A stretch of DNA of 64,000 nucleotides, from contig NZ_LMEE01000002.1 of the NCBI RefSeq assembly GCF_001425305.1, positions 878,191 through 942,190 of the forward strand. Direction: 5' to 3'. Source of the stretch: Phenylobacterium sp. Root1290 (GTDB lineage: Bacteria > Pseudomonadota > Alphaproteobacteria > Caulobacterales > Caulobacteraceae). Position numbers and translations under genes: made by a program. Below are positions 54,336-62,640 of the stretch, one piece after another (positions within the stretch are counted from its first letter, which is position 1; every line of letters begins with the position of its first letter). Below the pieces are notes generated by a model. It did no database searches. It was not told the origin of the DNA and worked only from the letters and a program-made list of their open reading frames with translations.

Positions 54336-54985
54336 AACACGTTTCCAGCAATATCGAAGTCACCGGCGAAGCCCAGGTCCGAGTTCCGACCCGCCGCGCC
54401 CTGGCCAAGCAACAGACCCGCGCCAAGGTTCTGGCCGCCGCGCGCCGCCTGTTCTCAGAGTCGGGCTATGAAGGCGCGACCATCCGGGACATCGCCGCCG
54501 AGGCCGGCATGTCGACCGGCGCCGTGTTCGCCAACTTCACGGACAAGTCCGACCTGTTCCGCGAGATCATGGTCGCGGACATGGAAGCCCTGGTCGACGC
54601 CATGCGTGACGGCGTAGCCCGCGGCCGCGGGGTCGACGACACCCTGTTGAAGCTCTTCGTGGCCGGCTACGCCTTCTACAAGAGCCGCCTGCCCCTGGCC
54701 CGCGCCGCCTTCGGCATCTCGTGGATGCCCGAGCAAGGCCAGGAACTGCGCGACCTCGCCCCGGTGCAGATTCTGCAGGAACTCTTCACCGAGCAACTGA
54801 ACCTGGGCGTCGAGCGTGGCGAACTTTCGCAAGAAGCCGAAGTGAAGCTGCGCAGCCAGATGCTGTTCGACTGCTACCTGGCCAACTTCCAGGAAGCGAT
54901 CTTCGGCGGCTGGAGCCTCGAAGCTCTGCAGGCGAAGTCGAAAGACCAGATCCGCGTGATCCTGGCCGGCGCCCGCCGCGGCTGA
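54332..54985 (+). CDS. TetR family transcriptional regulator
   Basis: 217 residues from ATG 54332, which overlaps the stop of the small upstream gene. N-terminal HTH: RAKVLAAARRLFSESGYEGATI, then EAGMSTGAVFANFTDKSDLF. C-terminal ligand helices include FQEAIFGGWSLEAL. The 25-residue tail before the HTH (SSNIEVTGEAQVRVPTRRALAK) is longer than typical. The palindromes in 53.6-53.9 kb are candidate operators. A strong terminator at 55004-55043 follows, then a second TetR gene, so this ends the unit. Confidence 0.88.
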   Translation: MKHVSSNIEVTGEAQVRVPTRRALAKQQTRAKVLAAARRLFSESGYEGATIRDIAAEAGMSTGAVFANFTDKSDLFREIMVADMEALVDAMRDGVARGRGVDDTLLKLFVAGYAFYKSRLPLARAAFGISWMPEQGQELRDLAPVQILQELFTEQLNLGVERGELSQEAEVKLRSQMLFDCYLANFQEAIFGGWSLEALQAKSKDQIRVILAGARRG

Positions 54986-55003
54986 TCGCACGTTTAGACT
55001 TAT

Positions 55004-55066
55004 AAAGGCGAGATCTGCCGCCGACATGGCAGGTCTCGCCTTTGCTTTGCCTGAACAGTTTCAGGC
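55004..55066 (+). terminator. Tandem terminator hairpins after the TetR gene
   Basis: Sixteen-base stem AAAGGCGAGATCTGCC / GGCAGGTCTCGCCTTT (one wobble) at 55004-55043, followed by a second stem GCCTGAA-CAGT-TTCAGGC at 55049-55066 and then TTCT. They separate the two TetR genes. Confidence 0.75.
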
Positions 55067-55179
55067 TTCTGCTCCGCGGCGAACTGTCGCATCGTTCCAC
55101 ATGAAGCATTTCTGGCGCGGGATTCGCCCTAAGCACTTCGCGGGGAGCTTGCACGACAGATGCAGGCTGGGGGGAACAC

Positions 55180-55797
55180 TTGAGCGTACGTAAGTCCCAG
55201 AAGGAGGCGACGCGTCAGCGCGTGCTCGACGCCGCCCGAGAACTGTTTGAGACCAAGGGCTTCGACGCCACCACCGTCCGCGAAATCGCCAGCATGGCCG
55301 CGGTTTCGGTCGGCAGCGTATTCACGACTTTCTCGTCCAAGAGCGACATCCTCAGTCAAGTCATGGCCGACCGGCTGGACGCGCTCTATGCCGAACTCGA
55401 CCGTCTGGTGCCGCACCTGCGCGGGTCGACCCCCGACCGCCTGCGCTCGATCTTCGCGATCCACTACGCCTTCGAGACCCGGCGCACGCGGCTGTTCCTG
55501 GCCCACATCGCTGCGGCCTACAACTGGACGCTCACCCCCTCGAGCCGCCCGTATGGCCGCAATCAGCGGCTGAGGCTGGTGATCCGCGATTGCCTGACCG
55601 AGGGTGTGACCCGGGGAGACGTGGATCCGGCCACGGACCTGGAGATCGTCGTCGACGCGCTGATGGCGTCCTATGCCTGGACCTATCGCCTGGCCGCCTG
55701 GGAAGACGCCGACGCCGAGACCATGAGCAAGGTGATGGACCGCCACATCGGCCTGATCGCCAGTGGTTTTCGCCCGCCGACGCCAGCGAACCAATAG
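55180..55797 (+). CDS. TetR family transcriptional regulator
   Basis: 205 residues from TTG 55180, preceded by GGGGGGAA. HTH QRVLDAARELFETKGFDATTV with MAAVSVGSVFTTFSSKSDIL. C-terminal region is typical, ending GFRPPTPANQ. It lies 33 bases before a twin-TM gene and then cobalamin adenosyltransferase and etfBA. It may control these genes, but there are other promoters between. Distinct from the previous TetR: sequence similarity is limited to the HTH by eye. Confidence 0.86.
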   Translation: MSVRKSQKEATRQRVLDAARELFETKGFDATTVREIASMAAVSVGSVFTTFSSKSDILSQVMADRLDALYAELDRLVPHLRGSTPDRLRSIFAIHYAFETRRTRLFLAHIAAAYNWTLTPSSRPYGRNQRLRLVIRDCLTEGVTRGDVDPATDLEIVVDALMASYAWTYRLAAWEDADAETMSKVMDRHIGLIASGFRPPTPANQ

Positions 55798-55830
55798 GCT
55801 CGGCGGCTTGCTTTCGGCTAAGATCGCGGC

Positions 55831-56034
55831 ATGAACATCTTCACCTACCTGATCCCGATCAGCCTCGCGGCGGTGACCATCACCCTGTTCATCGGCCTCT
55901 TTGCGCTGTTTCGCGGCGGCGATTTCGGCCGCTCCTATTCGAACAAGCTGATGCGCCTGCGCGTGGCGCTGCAGGCGGTGGCCATCGCCGTGCTGGTCCT
56001 GGCCGTGTGGTGGCGCGCCAAGTCCGGCGGCTGA
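55831..56034 (+). CDS. Twin-transmembrane (HIG1-like) small inner-membrane protein
   Basis: 67 residues with two TM helices (TYLIPISLAAVTITLFIGLFAL, shown by its core ISLAAVTITLFIGLF; and LRVALQAVAIAVLVLAVWW) joined by a short basic loop (FRGGDFGRSYSNKLMRLR). The loop's N-K-L-M-R-x-R-V-x-x-Q resembles HIG1 domain proteins, which in mitochondria assist respiratory complexes. In alphaproteobacteria a small gene of this kind commonly sits before the cob(I)alamin adenosyltransferase. The next gene's GTG begins one base after its stop, so they are one operon. Confidence 0.8.
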   Translation: MNIFTYLIPISLAAVTITLFIGLFALFRGGDFGRSYSNKLMRLRVALQAVAIAVLVLAVWWRAKSGG

Positions 56035-56035
56035 C

Positions 56036-56599
56036 GTGGTCACGCTCAACAAGATCTACACGCGCTCCGGCGACGCCGGTTCGACGCGGCTGGCGACCGG
56101 CCAGTCGGTGTCCAAGGCCTCGCTACGCGTTGAGGCCTATGGCGCGGTCGACGAGGCCAATGCATGCCTGGGCATGGCCCGGCTTCACACGACCGGCGAA
56201 TTCGACGCCATGCTGGCCAGGGTGCAGAATGAGATGTTCGACCTGGGCGCGGACCTCGCTATGCCGCCGCGTGAGGGCGAGACCCACACCCTGCGCATGG
56301 TCCAGTCGCAGATCGACCGGCTGGAGCGTGAAATCGACGCGATGAATGCAGAGCTGCCGCCGCTCGCCTCGTTCATCCTGCCCGGCGGCACGCCGGCGGC
56401 CGCGAACCTGCATCTGGCGCGTACGGTGGCGCGACGGGCCGAACGCATCGCCGTGGCCCTCGTCGAGGCCGGCGAGACCGTCGGCCCCGAGGCGATGAAA
56501 TATCTGAACCGGCTTTCGGACTTCCTGTTCGTGGCCGCGCGGCACGCGAACGACCAGGGCCGCGCCGAGGTCTTCTGGCAGTCCGGCGCGACCCGTTAG
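56036..56599 (+). CDS. Cob(I)yrinic acid a,c-diamide adenosyltransferase, PduO type
   Basis: 187 residues from GTG 56036. Transfers the adenosyl group from ATP to Co(I) corrinoid to make coenzyme B12. Signatures: YTRSGDAGSTRLATG (ATP site), AYGAVDEANACLGMA, and FILPGGTPAAANLHLARTVARRAER (core FILPGGTPAA, ARTVARRAER). Complete length. It would serve B12-dependent mutases of the methylmalonyl- and ethylmalonyl-CoA pathways, in line with the nearby Mcd-like gene and etfBA. Its TAG overlaps the convergent small gene's stop in TTAG. Confidence 0.92.
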   Translation: MVTLNKIYTRSGDAGSTRLATGQSVSKASLRVEAYGAVDEANACLGMARLHTTGEFDAMLARVQNEMFDLGADLAMPPREGETHTLRMVQSQIDRLEREIDAMNAELPPLASFILPGGTPAAANLHLARTVARRAERIAVALVEAGETVGPEAMKYLNRLSDFLFVAARHANDQGRAEVFWQSGATR

Positions 56600-56877
56600 G
56601 GCTCGGTCTTCGCCGTCGGAGCCTTCTCGGCCCGGGCCTTCTGGGCGTCGGCCTCAGCCGCGGCGCGGGTCTTGTCGTCCTTGATCACCCGGCCGGTGAT
56701 GTCGGAGATCAGGATCGGGCGCGCGCAGGTGCGGCTGCGCCAATCCCACCAGTCGCCCGCCTCTTCGCACTTCTGGCCGGGCCATGCCCAGCCGACGTGA
56801 TAGACGAGCGTTCCGGCGCTCAGAATGACGAAAAGGCCGAGGAAGATCAGCTTCAGCCGGTCGATTATGCGTGTCAT
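56596..56877 (-). CDS. Small single-TM protein of unknown function
   Basis: 93 residues. One TM near 8-27 (LKLIFLGLFVILSAGTLVYHV), then a Trp/Cys-rich periplasmic stretch (CEEAGDWWDWRSRTCARPIL) with two cysteines and a basic Ala/Lys-rich C-terminus. I recognise no family. It faces the adenosyltransferase gene tail to tail with a 4-base stop overlap, and is divergent from etfB. Confidence 0.65.
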   Translation of the reverse strand: MTRIIDRLKLIFLGLFVILSAGTLVYHVGWAWPGQKCEEAGDWWDWRSRTCARPILISDITGRVIKDDKTRAAAEADAQKARAEKAPTAKTEP

Positions 56878-56920
56878 GGCGTGCTTCTAGTCTTCACTTG
56901 AGAGGCCTGCTAGCGGCTTC

Positions 56921-56942
56921 GTTCGCCGAAATTGCGGCGAAC
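56921..56942. promoter_or_regulatory. Inverted repeat in the etfB upstream region
   Basis: GTTCGCCG, six bases, CGGCGAAC: a perfect 8-base stem between the divergent small gene (minus) and etfB (plus). No T tract follows, so an operator is more likely than a terminator. Confidence 0.35.
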
Positions 56943-57036
56943 TGTGATCCCTCGCCGACTTGCAATGCTCGGCGGAACCGTTATGCCGCATCCGACCGAA
57001 TTTTTCGCAAAAACAAATTTGAGGCGCTAGCTACCC

Positions 57037-57783
57037 ATGAAGGTGTTGGTCCCGGTCAAACGGGTGATCGATTCAAACGTCAAGGCCAGGGTTAAGTCCG
57101 ACCAATCGGGCGTCGACCTCGCCAATGTGAAGATGTCCATCAATCCCTTCTGCGAGATCGCAGTCGAGGAAGCCGTGCGCCTGAAGGAAAAGGGCACCGC
57201 GAGCGAAGTGGTGGTCATTTCCATCGGCCCGGCCCAAGCTCAGGAAACCCTGCGTCAAGCGCTGGCCATGGGCGCCGACCGCGCCGTGCTGCTCCAGACC
57301 GATCAGGACCTGGAACCGCTGGAAGTGGCCAAGGTGCTCAAGGCGGCGATCGCCGAAGAGAACCCGAACGTGGTGATCATGGGCAAGCAGGCCATCGACG
57401 GCGACAACAACGCCACCGGCCAGATGCTCGCCGCGATCCTCGATTGGCCGCAGGCGACCTTCGCCTCGGCGATCGAGCTGTCGGCCGACACCGCCAAGGT
57501 GACCCGTGAAGTCGACGGCGGCCTGCAGACCATCGAGGTCGGCCTGCCCGCCATCATCACCGCGGACCTGCGCCTGAACGAACCGCGCTACGCTTCGCTG
57601 CCGAACATCATGAAGGCGAAGAAGAAGCCGCTGGACGTCAAGGAAGCCGCCTCGCTGGGCGTCGACCTGAAGCCGCACCTGAAGGTCCTGAAGGTCACCG
57701 AGCCTGCGAAGCGCTCGGCCGGCATCAAGGTTGAAACCGCCGGCGACCTGGTCGCCAACCTGAAGACCGCGGGGGTGCTCTAA
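57037..57783 (+). CDS. etfB: Electron transfer flavoprotein subunit beta
   Basis: 248 residues ([20 protein letters not shown]). Binds AMP and, with EtfA, carries electrons from acyl-CoA dehydrogenases to ETF:quinone oxidoreductase. [18 protein letters not shown] and the conserved [23 protein letters not shown] (core [13 protein letters not shown]) are family signatures. The stop shares a base with the etfA ATG (TAATG at 57781-57785), so both subunits are translated together. Confidence 0.96.
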   Translation: MKVLVPVKRVIDSNVKARVKSDQSGVDLANVKMSINPFCEIAVEEAVRLKEKGTASEVVVISIGPAQAQETLRQALAMGADRAVLLQTDQDLEPLEVAKVLKAAIAEENPNVVIMGKQAIDGDNNATGQMLAAILDWPQATFASAIELSADTAKVTREVDGGLQTIEVGLPAIITADLRLNEPRYASLPNIMKAKKKPLDVKEAASLGVDLKPHLKVLKVTEPAKRSAGIKVETAGDLVANLKTAGVL

Positions 57784-58727
57784 TGGCTGTTCTCGTCATC
57801 GCCGATCACGACAACGCGTCGCTGAAGGACTCCACCAACAAGACCATCACCGCCGCCCTCGCCCTGTCGGGCGACGTCGACGTGCTGGTCGCCGGCAAGG
57901 ACGCCAAGGCCGCGGCTGACGCCGCCGCCAAGGTCGCCGGCGTGCGCAAGGTGCTGTTGGCCGAAAGCGACGAGCTGGGCCAAGGCCTGGCCGAAGCCGT
58001 CGAAGCCACCGTCGTTCCGCTGATGGGCGGCTACGACGCGGTCCTGACCCCGGCCACCTCGCAGGGCAAGAACTTCAGCCCGCGCATCGCCGCCAAGCTG
58101 GACGTCGCGCAGATCTCGGAAATCGTCGAAGTGGTCAGCAACGACACCTTCGTGCGCCCGATCTACGCCGGCAACGCGCTGGAAACCGTCCAGTCCTCGG
58201 ACGGCAAGAAGGTCATCACCGTGCGCGCCACCGCCTTCAAGGCGGCCGGCGAAGGCGGCTCGGCCTCGGTTGAGAACGTCGCCGCCGGCGCCGTCTCCAC
58301 CAAGGTGAAGTTCGTCGACCAGCAACTGGTGAAGTCGGCCCGCCCGGAACTGGCCGGCGCCAAGATCGTCGTCTCCGGCGGTCGCGCCATGGGTTCGGCC
58401 GAAGAGTTCCAGAAGGTCATCGAGCCGCTCGCCGACAAGCTCGGCGCGGCCGTCGGCGCCTCGCGCGCCGCGGTGGACGCCGGCTACGCCCCGAACGACT
58501 ACCAGGTCGGCCAGACCGGCAAGGTCGTGGCTCCGGAGCTGTACATCGCCGTCGGCATTTCCGGCGCGATCCAGCACCTGGCCGGGATGAAGGACTCCAA
58601 GGTCATCGTCGCGATCAACAAGGACGGCGACGCGCCGATCTTCCAGGTCGCCGACTTCGGCCTGGTCGCGGACTACAAGACCGCGGTGCCGGAACTGATG
58701 GACGCCCTGACCGCGGCCGGCAAGTAA
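57783..58727 (+). CDS. etfA: Electron transfer flavoprotein subunit alpha
   Basis: 314 residues ([20 protein letters not shown]). C-terminal FAD domain: [59 protein letters not shown] (cores: [23 protein letters not shown]). Electron acceptor for the acyl-CoA dehydrogenases at 21.4 and 52 kb. Followed by a strong terminator, so etfBA is a discrete operon. Confidence 0.96.
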   Translation: MAVLVIADHDNASLKDSTNKTITAALALSGDVDVLVAGKDAKAAADAAAKVAGVRKVLLAESDELGQGLAEAVEATVVPLMGGYDAVLTPATSQGKNFSPRIAAKLDVAQISEIVEVVSNDTFVRPIYAGNALETVQSSDGKKVITVRATAFKAAGEGGSASVENVAAGAVSTKVKFVDQQLVKSARPELAGAKIVVSGGRAMGSAEEFQKVIEPLADKLGAAVGASRAAVDAGYAPNDYQVGQTGKVVAPELYIAVGISGAIQHLAGMKDSKVIVAINKDGDAPIFQVADFGLVADYKTAVPELMDALTAAGK

Positions 58728-58757
58728 ACCGACCAAGGTTCCAGGAACCAGACGATC

Positions 58758-58790
58758 AAGGGGCGGCCCCGCAAGGGACCGCCCCTTTTT
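58758..58790 (+). terminator. Intrinsic terminator of etfBA
   Basis: Stem AAGGGGCGG-C-CCC / GGG-A-CCGCCCCTT with GCAA loop and T tract, 30 bases after the etfA stop. Nearly identical in style to the chemoreceptor terminator at 13331-13360. Confidence 0.85.
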
Positions 58791-58810
58791 CACGCCTGCC
58801 GCCAGTGGGG

Positions 58811-59176
58811 CTAGCGGGTGGCGACGGCCGATGCGGCCTCGCCGAGGGTGAGGGTGAGTTCGCGGCCGACCAGGTCGACCGGGGCCGCCTCGGTGCGAAG
58901 ATTCTTCAAGGCCGCGACGATCTGATCGTCGAGTTCGGCCGAACCGCTGGAGCGGGCGATCCGCACGCCGCTCAGGCGGTCGGCCTGGACCCGGCCGCGG
59001 ATGGCGAAGCTCTTGCCGGCAAGATCGAGATTGCGCTCGGTCAGGCGTTCGCCGACGTCGGTCGTCGCCGAAGCGACGTAGCGCTGCACGTCGGCAGGCC
59101 CCGCCGCGGCGGTCGAGAAGGGAGCTACGGCGAGCAGCAGGCCGGCCGCGCTCAGCACGAGAAGCTGGGCTTTCAT
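58811..59176 (-). CDS. Secreted protein resembling a solitary TonB C-terminal domain
   Basis: 121 residues from ATG 59176 (the frame continues upstream, but [26 protein letters not shown] is the evident signal peptide). The mature domain [20 protein letters not shown]... then [40 protein letters not shown] follows the TonB-fold pattern ('G.V....V..SSG...LD..A..AL......P...GR...LTL'). No TM/Pro-rich part, so probably a periplasmic binding or adaptor domain rather than a TonB. Minus strand, divergent from the LysR gene. Confidence 0.65.
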   Translation of the reverse strand: MKAQLLVLSAAGLLLAVAPFSTAAAGPADVQRYVASATTDVGERLTERNLDLAGKSFAIRGRVQADRLSGVRIARSSGSAELDDQIVAALKNLRTEAAPVDLVGRELTLTLGEAASAVATR

Positions 59177-59300
59177 CTGGGGTTGTCCTGGGTTTTCATC
59201 GTTGGGAGGAGCGGCGCCGCCCGCTTGATATGCCCTCGCCAGGCGTCGCCGACGAACGATCAATATTGCTCCAGGTTGTGAGCCGAGCTAACAACCATCC

Positions 59301-60179
59301 ATGACCCGCCTACCGCCGTTCTTCGCGCTTCGCGCCCTGGCCGCCGCGGCGCGCCGCCGCAGCTACAGCCGCGCGGCCGAGGAATTGGCGGTGACCCACG
59401 GCGCCGTCAGCCAGCAGATCCGCAAGCTGGAGGCCGAGCTCGGGGCCCGACTGTTCGTCCGCCAGGGCAACGCCATGGTCCCGACCCCGGCCGCCGAACG
59501 GCTGGCCAGAGAGGTCGAGCGCGCCATGGGAGTGCTGCAGGCCGGCGTCGCCGCGTTCCGCGACGCGGCCGACCATGACCCGCTGGTCGTCAGCCTGGAC
59601 CCGCAGCTCGCCGCCCGCTGGCTGCCGGCGCGCCTGCCGCGGCTGATGTCGGAGCCGGCGGGCGCGAATGTCGACTTCATCGCCGAGGAGCGGATGGCCG
59701 ACTTCGTCACCGACGGGGTCGATGTCGGCGTTCGTTACGGCCTGGCCCAGGAGCCTGGCCTGGAGAAGGCGCTGCTGCTGCACGAGCGCCTGTTCCCGGT
59801 GGCGAGCCCTACCCTCGCCGCAGCGCACGACATCCAGTCGCCGGAGGACCTGCTGAAGGCGCCGCTGCTGCGCAGCCGGCACCGTCCCTGGAAGGTCTGG
59901 TTCTCGGCTTTCGGGCTGGAGGATCCCGGCGGCGGCCTTGAGTTCGAGGATTCGATCATGCTGCTGGAATCGGCCATCCAGGGCATGGGCGTGGCCCTCG
60001 CCCGGGGCGCGCTGGTGGAGCAAGACCTGGCCAATGGGCGGCTGGTGCAGGTGCTGCCGCACGCCATCAACAACGAGTTCGCGTTCTACATGGCCTGGCG
60101 CGGGGACAACCCGAAACTCCACCGGATACACGCATTGCGCGACTGGCTGACAGCTGAGGCCGCAAGGTCCCAGCCCTGA
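59301..60179 (+). CDS. LysR family transcriptional regulator, GcvA-like
   Basis: 292 residues. N-terminal winged HTH LAAAARRRSYSRAAEELAVTHGAVSQQIRKLEAELGARLFVR (cores SYSRAAEELAV and GAVSQQIRKLE). The effector domain begins near 95 (DPLVVSLDPQLAARWLPARLPRL) and matches the GcvA subgroup. Start ATG 59301. No clear divergent target gene is next to it; the 3-hydroxybutyryl-CoA dehydrogenase lies 133 bases downstream on the same strand. Effector unknown. Confidence 0.9.
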   Translation: MTRLPPFFALRALAAAARRRSYSRAAEELAVTHGAVSQQIRKLEAELGARLFVRQGNAMVPTPAAERLAREVERAMGVLQAGVAAFRDAADHDPLVVSLDPQLAARWLPARLPRLMSEPAGANVDFIAEERMADFVTDGVDVGVRYGLAQEPGLEKALLLHERLFPVASPTLAAAHDIQSPEDLLKAPLLRSRHRPWKVWFSAFGLEDPGGGLEFEDSIMLLESAIQGMGVALARGALVEQDLANGRLVQVLPHAINNEFAFYMAWRGDNPKLHRIHALRDWLTAEAARSQP

Positions 60180-60312
60180 ATCCCTGATCCGCCAACGGGC
60201 TACGCTGCGTCGCAGCAAAAGCCTTGGCTAGGGCGCCGTTCCGCATGTTAGAAACCCGTCGCAAACGAGCGCGCAGGGGAGTGCGCCCGTGTCATTCGAG
60301 GCTTATTTCGGC

Positions 60313-61191
60313 ATGGTTCAGATTAAGTCGGTCGGCATCATCGGCGCGGGTCAAATGGGAGCGGGCATCGCTCATGTCTGCGCCCTGGCCGGATATGACG
60401 TGCTGCTCCACGACGTCAGCGAAGACCGCATCATCGCGGGCCGCTCGCTGATCGAGCGGAACCTGAGCCGCCAGGTCGTGAAGGGCGCGATCGCCCAGGA
60501 CGCCATGGACGAGGCGATGGCGCGCATCAAGCCGGCGCCGGAACTGCAGACCATCGGCACGACCGACCTGGCCATCGAGGCGGCCACCGAGAACGAAGAG
60601 GTCAAGAAGACCATCTTCAAGGCGCTGACGCCTCACCTCGGCCCGGACACCATCCTCGCCTCCAACACCTCCTCGATCTCGATCACCCGCCTGGGCGCGG
60701 CGTCGGATCGCCCCGAACGCTTCATCGGCCTGCACTTCATGAACCCGGTGCCGCTGATGAACCTCGTGGAGATCATCCGCGGCATAGCGACGGACGCGGC
60801 GACCTACGAGAACGCTGTCAACTTCGCCAAGTCGCTGGGCAAGACCACCGCCAACGCCGAGGACTTCCCCGCCTTCATCGTCAACCGGATCCTGGTGCCG
60901 ATGATCAACGAGGCGATCTACACCCTCTACGAGGGGGTCGGCACCGTCGACGCCATCGACACGGCGCTGAAGCTGGGCGCCAACCACCCGATGGGCCCGC
61001 TGGAACTGGGCGACTTCATCGGCCTCGACACCGTGCTGTCGATCATGAATGTGCTCTACGAAGGCCTGGCCGACTCCAAGTACCGCCCCTGCCCGCTGCT
61101 GGTGAAGTACGTCGAGGCCGGCTGGCTGGGCCGCAAGGCCGGCCGCGGCTTCTACGATTATCGCGGCGAGAAGCCCGTCCCGACCCGGTAA
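60313..61191 (+). CDS. 3-hydroxybutyryl-CoA dehydrogenase
   Basis: About 292 residues from ATG 60313 (MVQIKSVGIIGAGQMGAGIAH). A GTG at 60289 with the better ribosome site AGGGGAG at seven bases could add eight residues, so the start is uncertain. NAD site VGIIGAGQMGAGIAHV, catalytic region HFMNPVPLMNLVEII, TTANAEDFPAFIVNRIL and GADHPMGPLEL-like ANHPMGPLELGDFIGLD. Oxidises (S)-3-hydroxyacyl-CoA in beta-oxidation or polyhydroxybutyrate metabolism. Fits the etfBA and acyl-CoA dehydrogenase neighbours. A terminator-like hairpin (CGAACGCTTCA stem, 61200-61227) follows. Confidence 0.93.
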   Translation: MVQIKSVGIIGAGQMGAGIAHVCALAGYDVLLHDVSEDRIIAGRSLIERNLSRQVVKGAIAQDAMDEAMARIKPAPELQTIGTTDLAIEAATENEEVKKTIFKALTPHLGPDTILASNTSSISITRLGAASDRPERFIGLHFMNPVPLMNLVEIIRGIATDAATYENAVNFAKSLGKTTANAEDFPAFIVNRILVPMINEAIYTLYEGVGTVDAIDTALKLGANHPMGPLELGDFIGLDTVLSIMNVLYEGLADSKYRPCPLLVKYVEAGWLGRKAGRGFYDYRGEKPVPTR

Positions 61192-61199
61192 TCGACCGG

Positions 61200-61227
61200 C
61201 GAACGCTTCAGAACTGTGAAGCGTTCG
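61200..61227 (+). terminator. Hairpin after the 3-hydroxybutyryl-CoA dehydrogenase gene
   Basis: Perfect 11-base stem CGAACGCTTCA / TGAAGCGTTCG with loop GAACTG, eight bases after the stop and followed by TTAATCC. T tract short, so partial termination is possible. Confidence 0.6.
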
Positions 61228-61272
61228 TTAATCCATTCGACTTGTCGACCCGACGCACCCGATAATCCAAGC

Positions 61273-61283
61273 GATTCGGATTC
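61273..61283 (+). promoter_or_regulatory. Two GANTC (CcrM-type) sites just upstream of the TipF-like gene
   Basis: GATTC at 61273-61277 and 61279-61283, only one base apart, and 10-20 bases before the ATG. In Caulobacterales, hemimethylated GANTC sites can tune cell-cycle promoters. Confidence 0.35.
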
Positions 61284-61292
61284 TGCGGGCTC

Positions 61293-62594
61293 ATGCGACA
61301 GTTCACCTCGGTGGCGCTCTCGGCCACCTACCTCTGTCTAGCGCTGATCGTCGCCCTGCTGCTGTGGCGGAACGGGGGCGGCTGGGCGGCTGGCGTCGCG
61401 GCCTTGGTCGGCGGCCTGGGCCTGTGCTTCGCCGTGCACGGGCTGATCCTGCAATCGCTGAAGCTGCGCAGCATGCGCAAGGAACTCGACGCCGTGCGCG
61501 AGGCGCAGCGCGTCATGCTCTCGCAGATGGAGCAGGTCGACGCCCGGATGACCGAAGTCGCCGAGGCGGTCAGCGACGACGCCGGCCGCTCCGAGGCCCT
61601 CGAAGGCGAAGTGCACATGCTGGAAGACCTGGTCCAACGCATGGGCCAGCGCCTGGAAGAGCGCGGGTCGACCAGCCACGCCCGCCAGGAACCGAACCTG
61701 CGCCGTCACCAGTCGGCCGCCCTGCTCGACACCGTGCGCGAGGCGCTGGCCGAGAACCGGGTGGACCTCTACCTGCAGCCGGTGGTCGGACTGCCTCAGC
61801 GCCGGACGGTCTTCTACGAAAGCTATTCGCGCCTGCGCGACGCCACCGGCCGGGTGATGATGCCGGCGGAGTATCTGACCGTGGCCGAGCCCGAGGGGCT
61901 GGTCACCTCGATCGACAACCTGCTGCTGTTCCGTTGCGTGCAGATCGTGCGCCGCCTGGCCAAGCAGGACCGCAAGGTCGGGATCTTCTGCAACATCTCC
62001 ACCTCCAGCCTGGCTGACGAGAGCTTCTTCCCGCAGTTCCTGGACCTGCTGGCCGCCAACCGCGACCTGTCGGGCGCGCTGATCTTTGAACTGGGCCAGG
62101 CCGCGTTCGACGCCCGCGGCTCGGTCGAGGCCCGCAACATGGGCAAGCTGGCCGACCTCGGCTTCCGCTTCTCGCTGGACAAGGTCACCAACCTCGACAT
62201 CGACTTCCAGGACCTCGCCCGCTCGGACGTCAAGTTCCTCAAGATCGCTGCGCCGTTCCTGCTGGACGAACTGGCGGAGACCGACGAGGGCCTGATCCTC
62301 CGCTCGCTGCCTGATCTGGCGGCCCAGGACTTCGCCTCGCTCACCCGCCGCTACGGCGTCGAGATCGTCGCCGAGAAGGTCGAGAGCGAGCGCCAGATCG
62401 TCGACATCCTCGAGCTCGACATCGCCTATGGCCAGGGCCACCTGTTCGGCGAGCCGCGCGCCATCCGCGACGCGGTCCTGGCCGAGGCCGACGGTCCGGT
62501 CGCCGATCCGGCGCCAAAGAGCGAGCCTCCGCTGCGCACGCGAGGCGGGGTCGGCGTGCTCGCCCGTCGGCACGCCGCCGCCACCCGGATCTGA
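61293..62594 (+). CDS. tipF: TipF-like EAL-domain protein (flagellar assembly, c-di-GMP-binding)
   Basis: 433 residues. Two N-terminal TM segments (about 7-25 and 31-53), coiled coil about 55-125, then an EAL domain. The motif EAL is ESY (FYESYSRLRD), DDFGTG is DKVTNLD, AEGVE is AEKVE and Q in GQGHLFGEP is kept. So it probably binds c-di-GMP without hydrolysing it, as TipF of C. crescentus does for flagellum placement. Membrane anchors, coiled coil and degenerate EAL all match TipF; I am reasonably but not fully sure. Proline/basic tail at the end (PVADPAPKSEPPLRTRGG) is extra. Next gene is the HAD hydrolase. Confidence 0.7.
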   Translation: MRQFTSVALSATYLCLALIVALLLWRNGGGWAAGVAALVGGLGLCFAVHGLILQSLKLRSMRKELDAVREAQRVMLSQMEQVDARMTEVAEAVSDDAGRSEALEGEVHMLEDLVQRMGQRLEERGSTSHARQEPNLRRHQSAALLDTVREALAENRVDLYLQPVVGLPQRRTVFYESYSRLRDATGRVMMPAEYLTVAEPEGLVTSIDNLLLFRCVQIVRRLAKQDRKVGIFCNISTSSLADESFFPQFLDLLAANRDLSGALIFELGQAAFDARGSVEARNMGKLADLGFRFSLDKVTNLDIDFQDLARSDVKFLKIAAPFLLDELAETDEGLILRSLPDLAAQDFASLTRRYGVEIVAEKVESERQIVDILELDIAYGQGHLFGEPRAIRDAVLAEADGPVADPAPKSEPPLRTRGGVGVLARRHAAATRI

Positions 62595-62640
62595 CGCACC
62601 GCATTGACCGGCGGGCCGGCGACCGTTACCGCCGCAAGCC

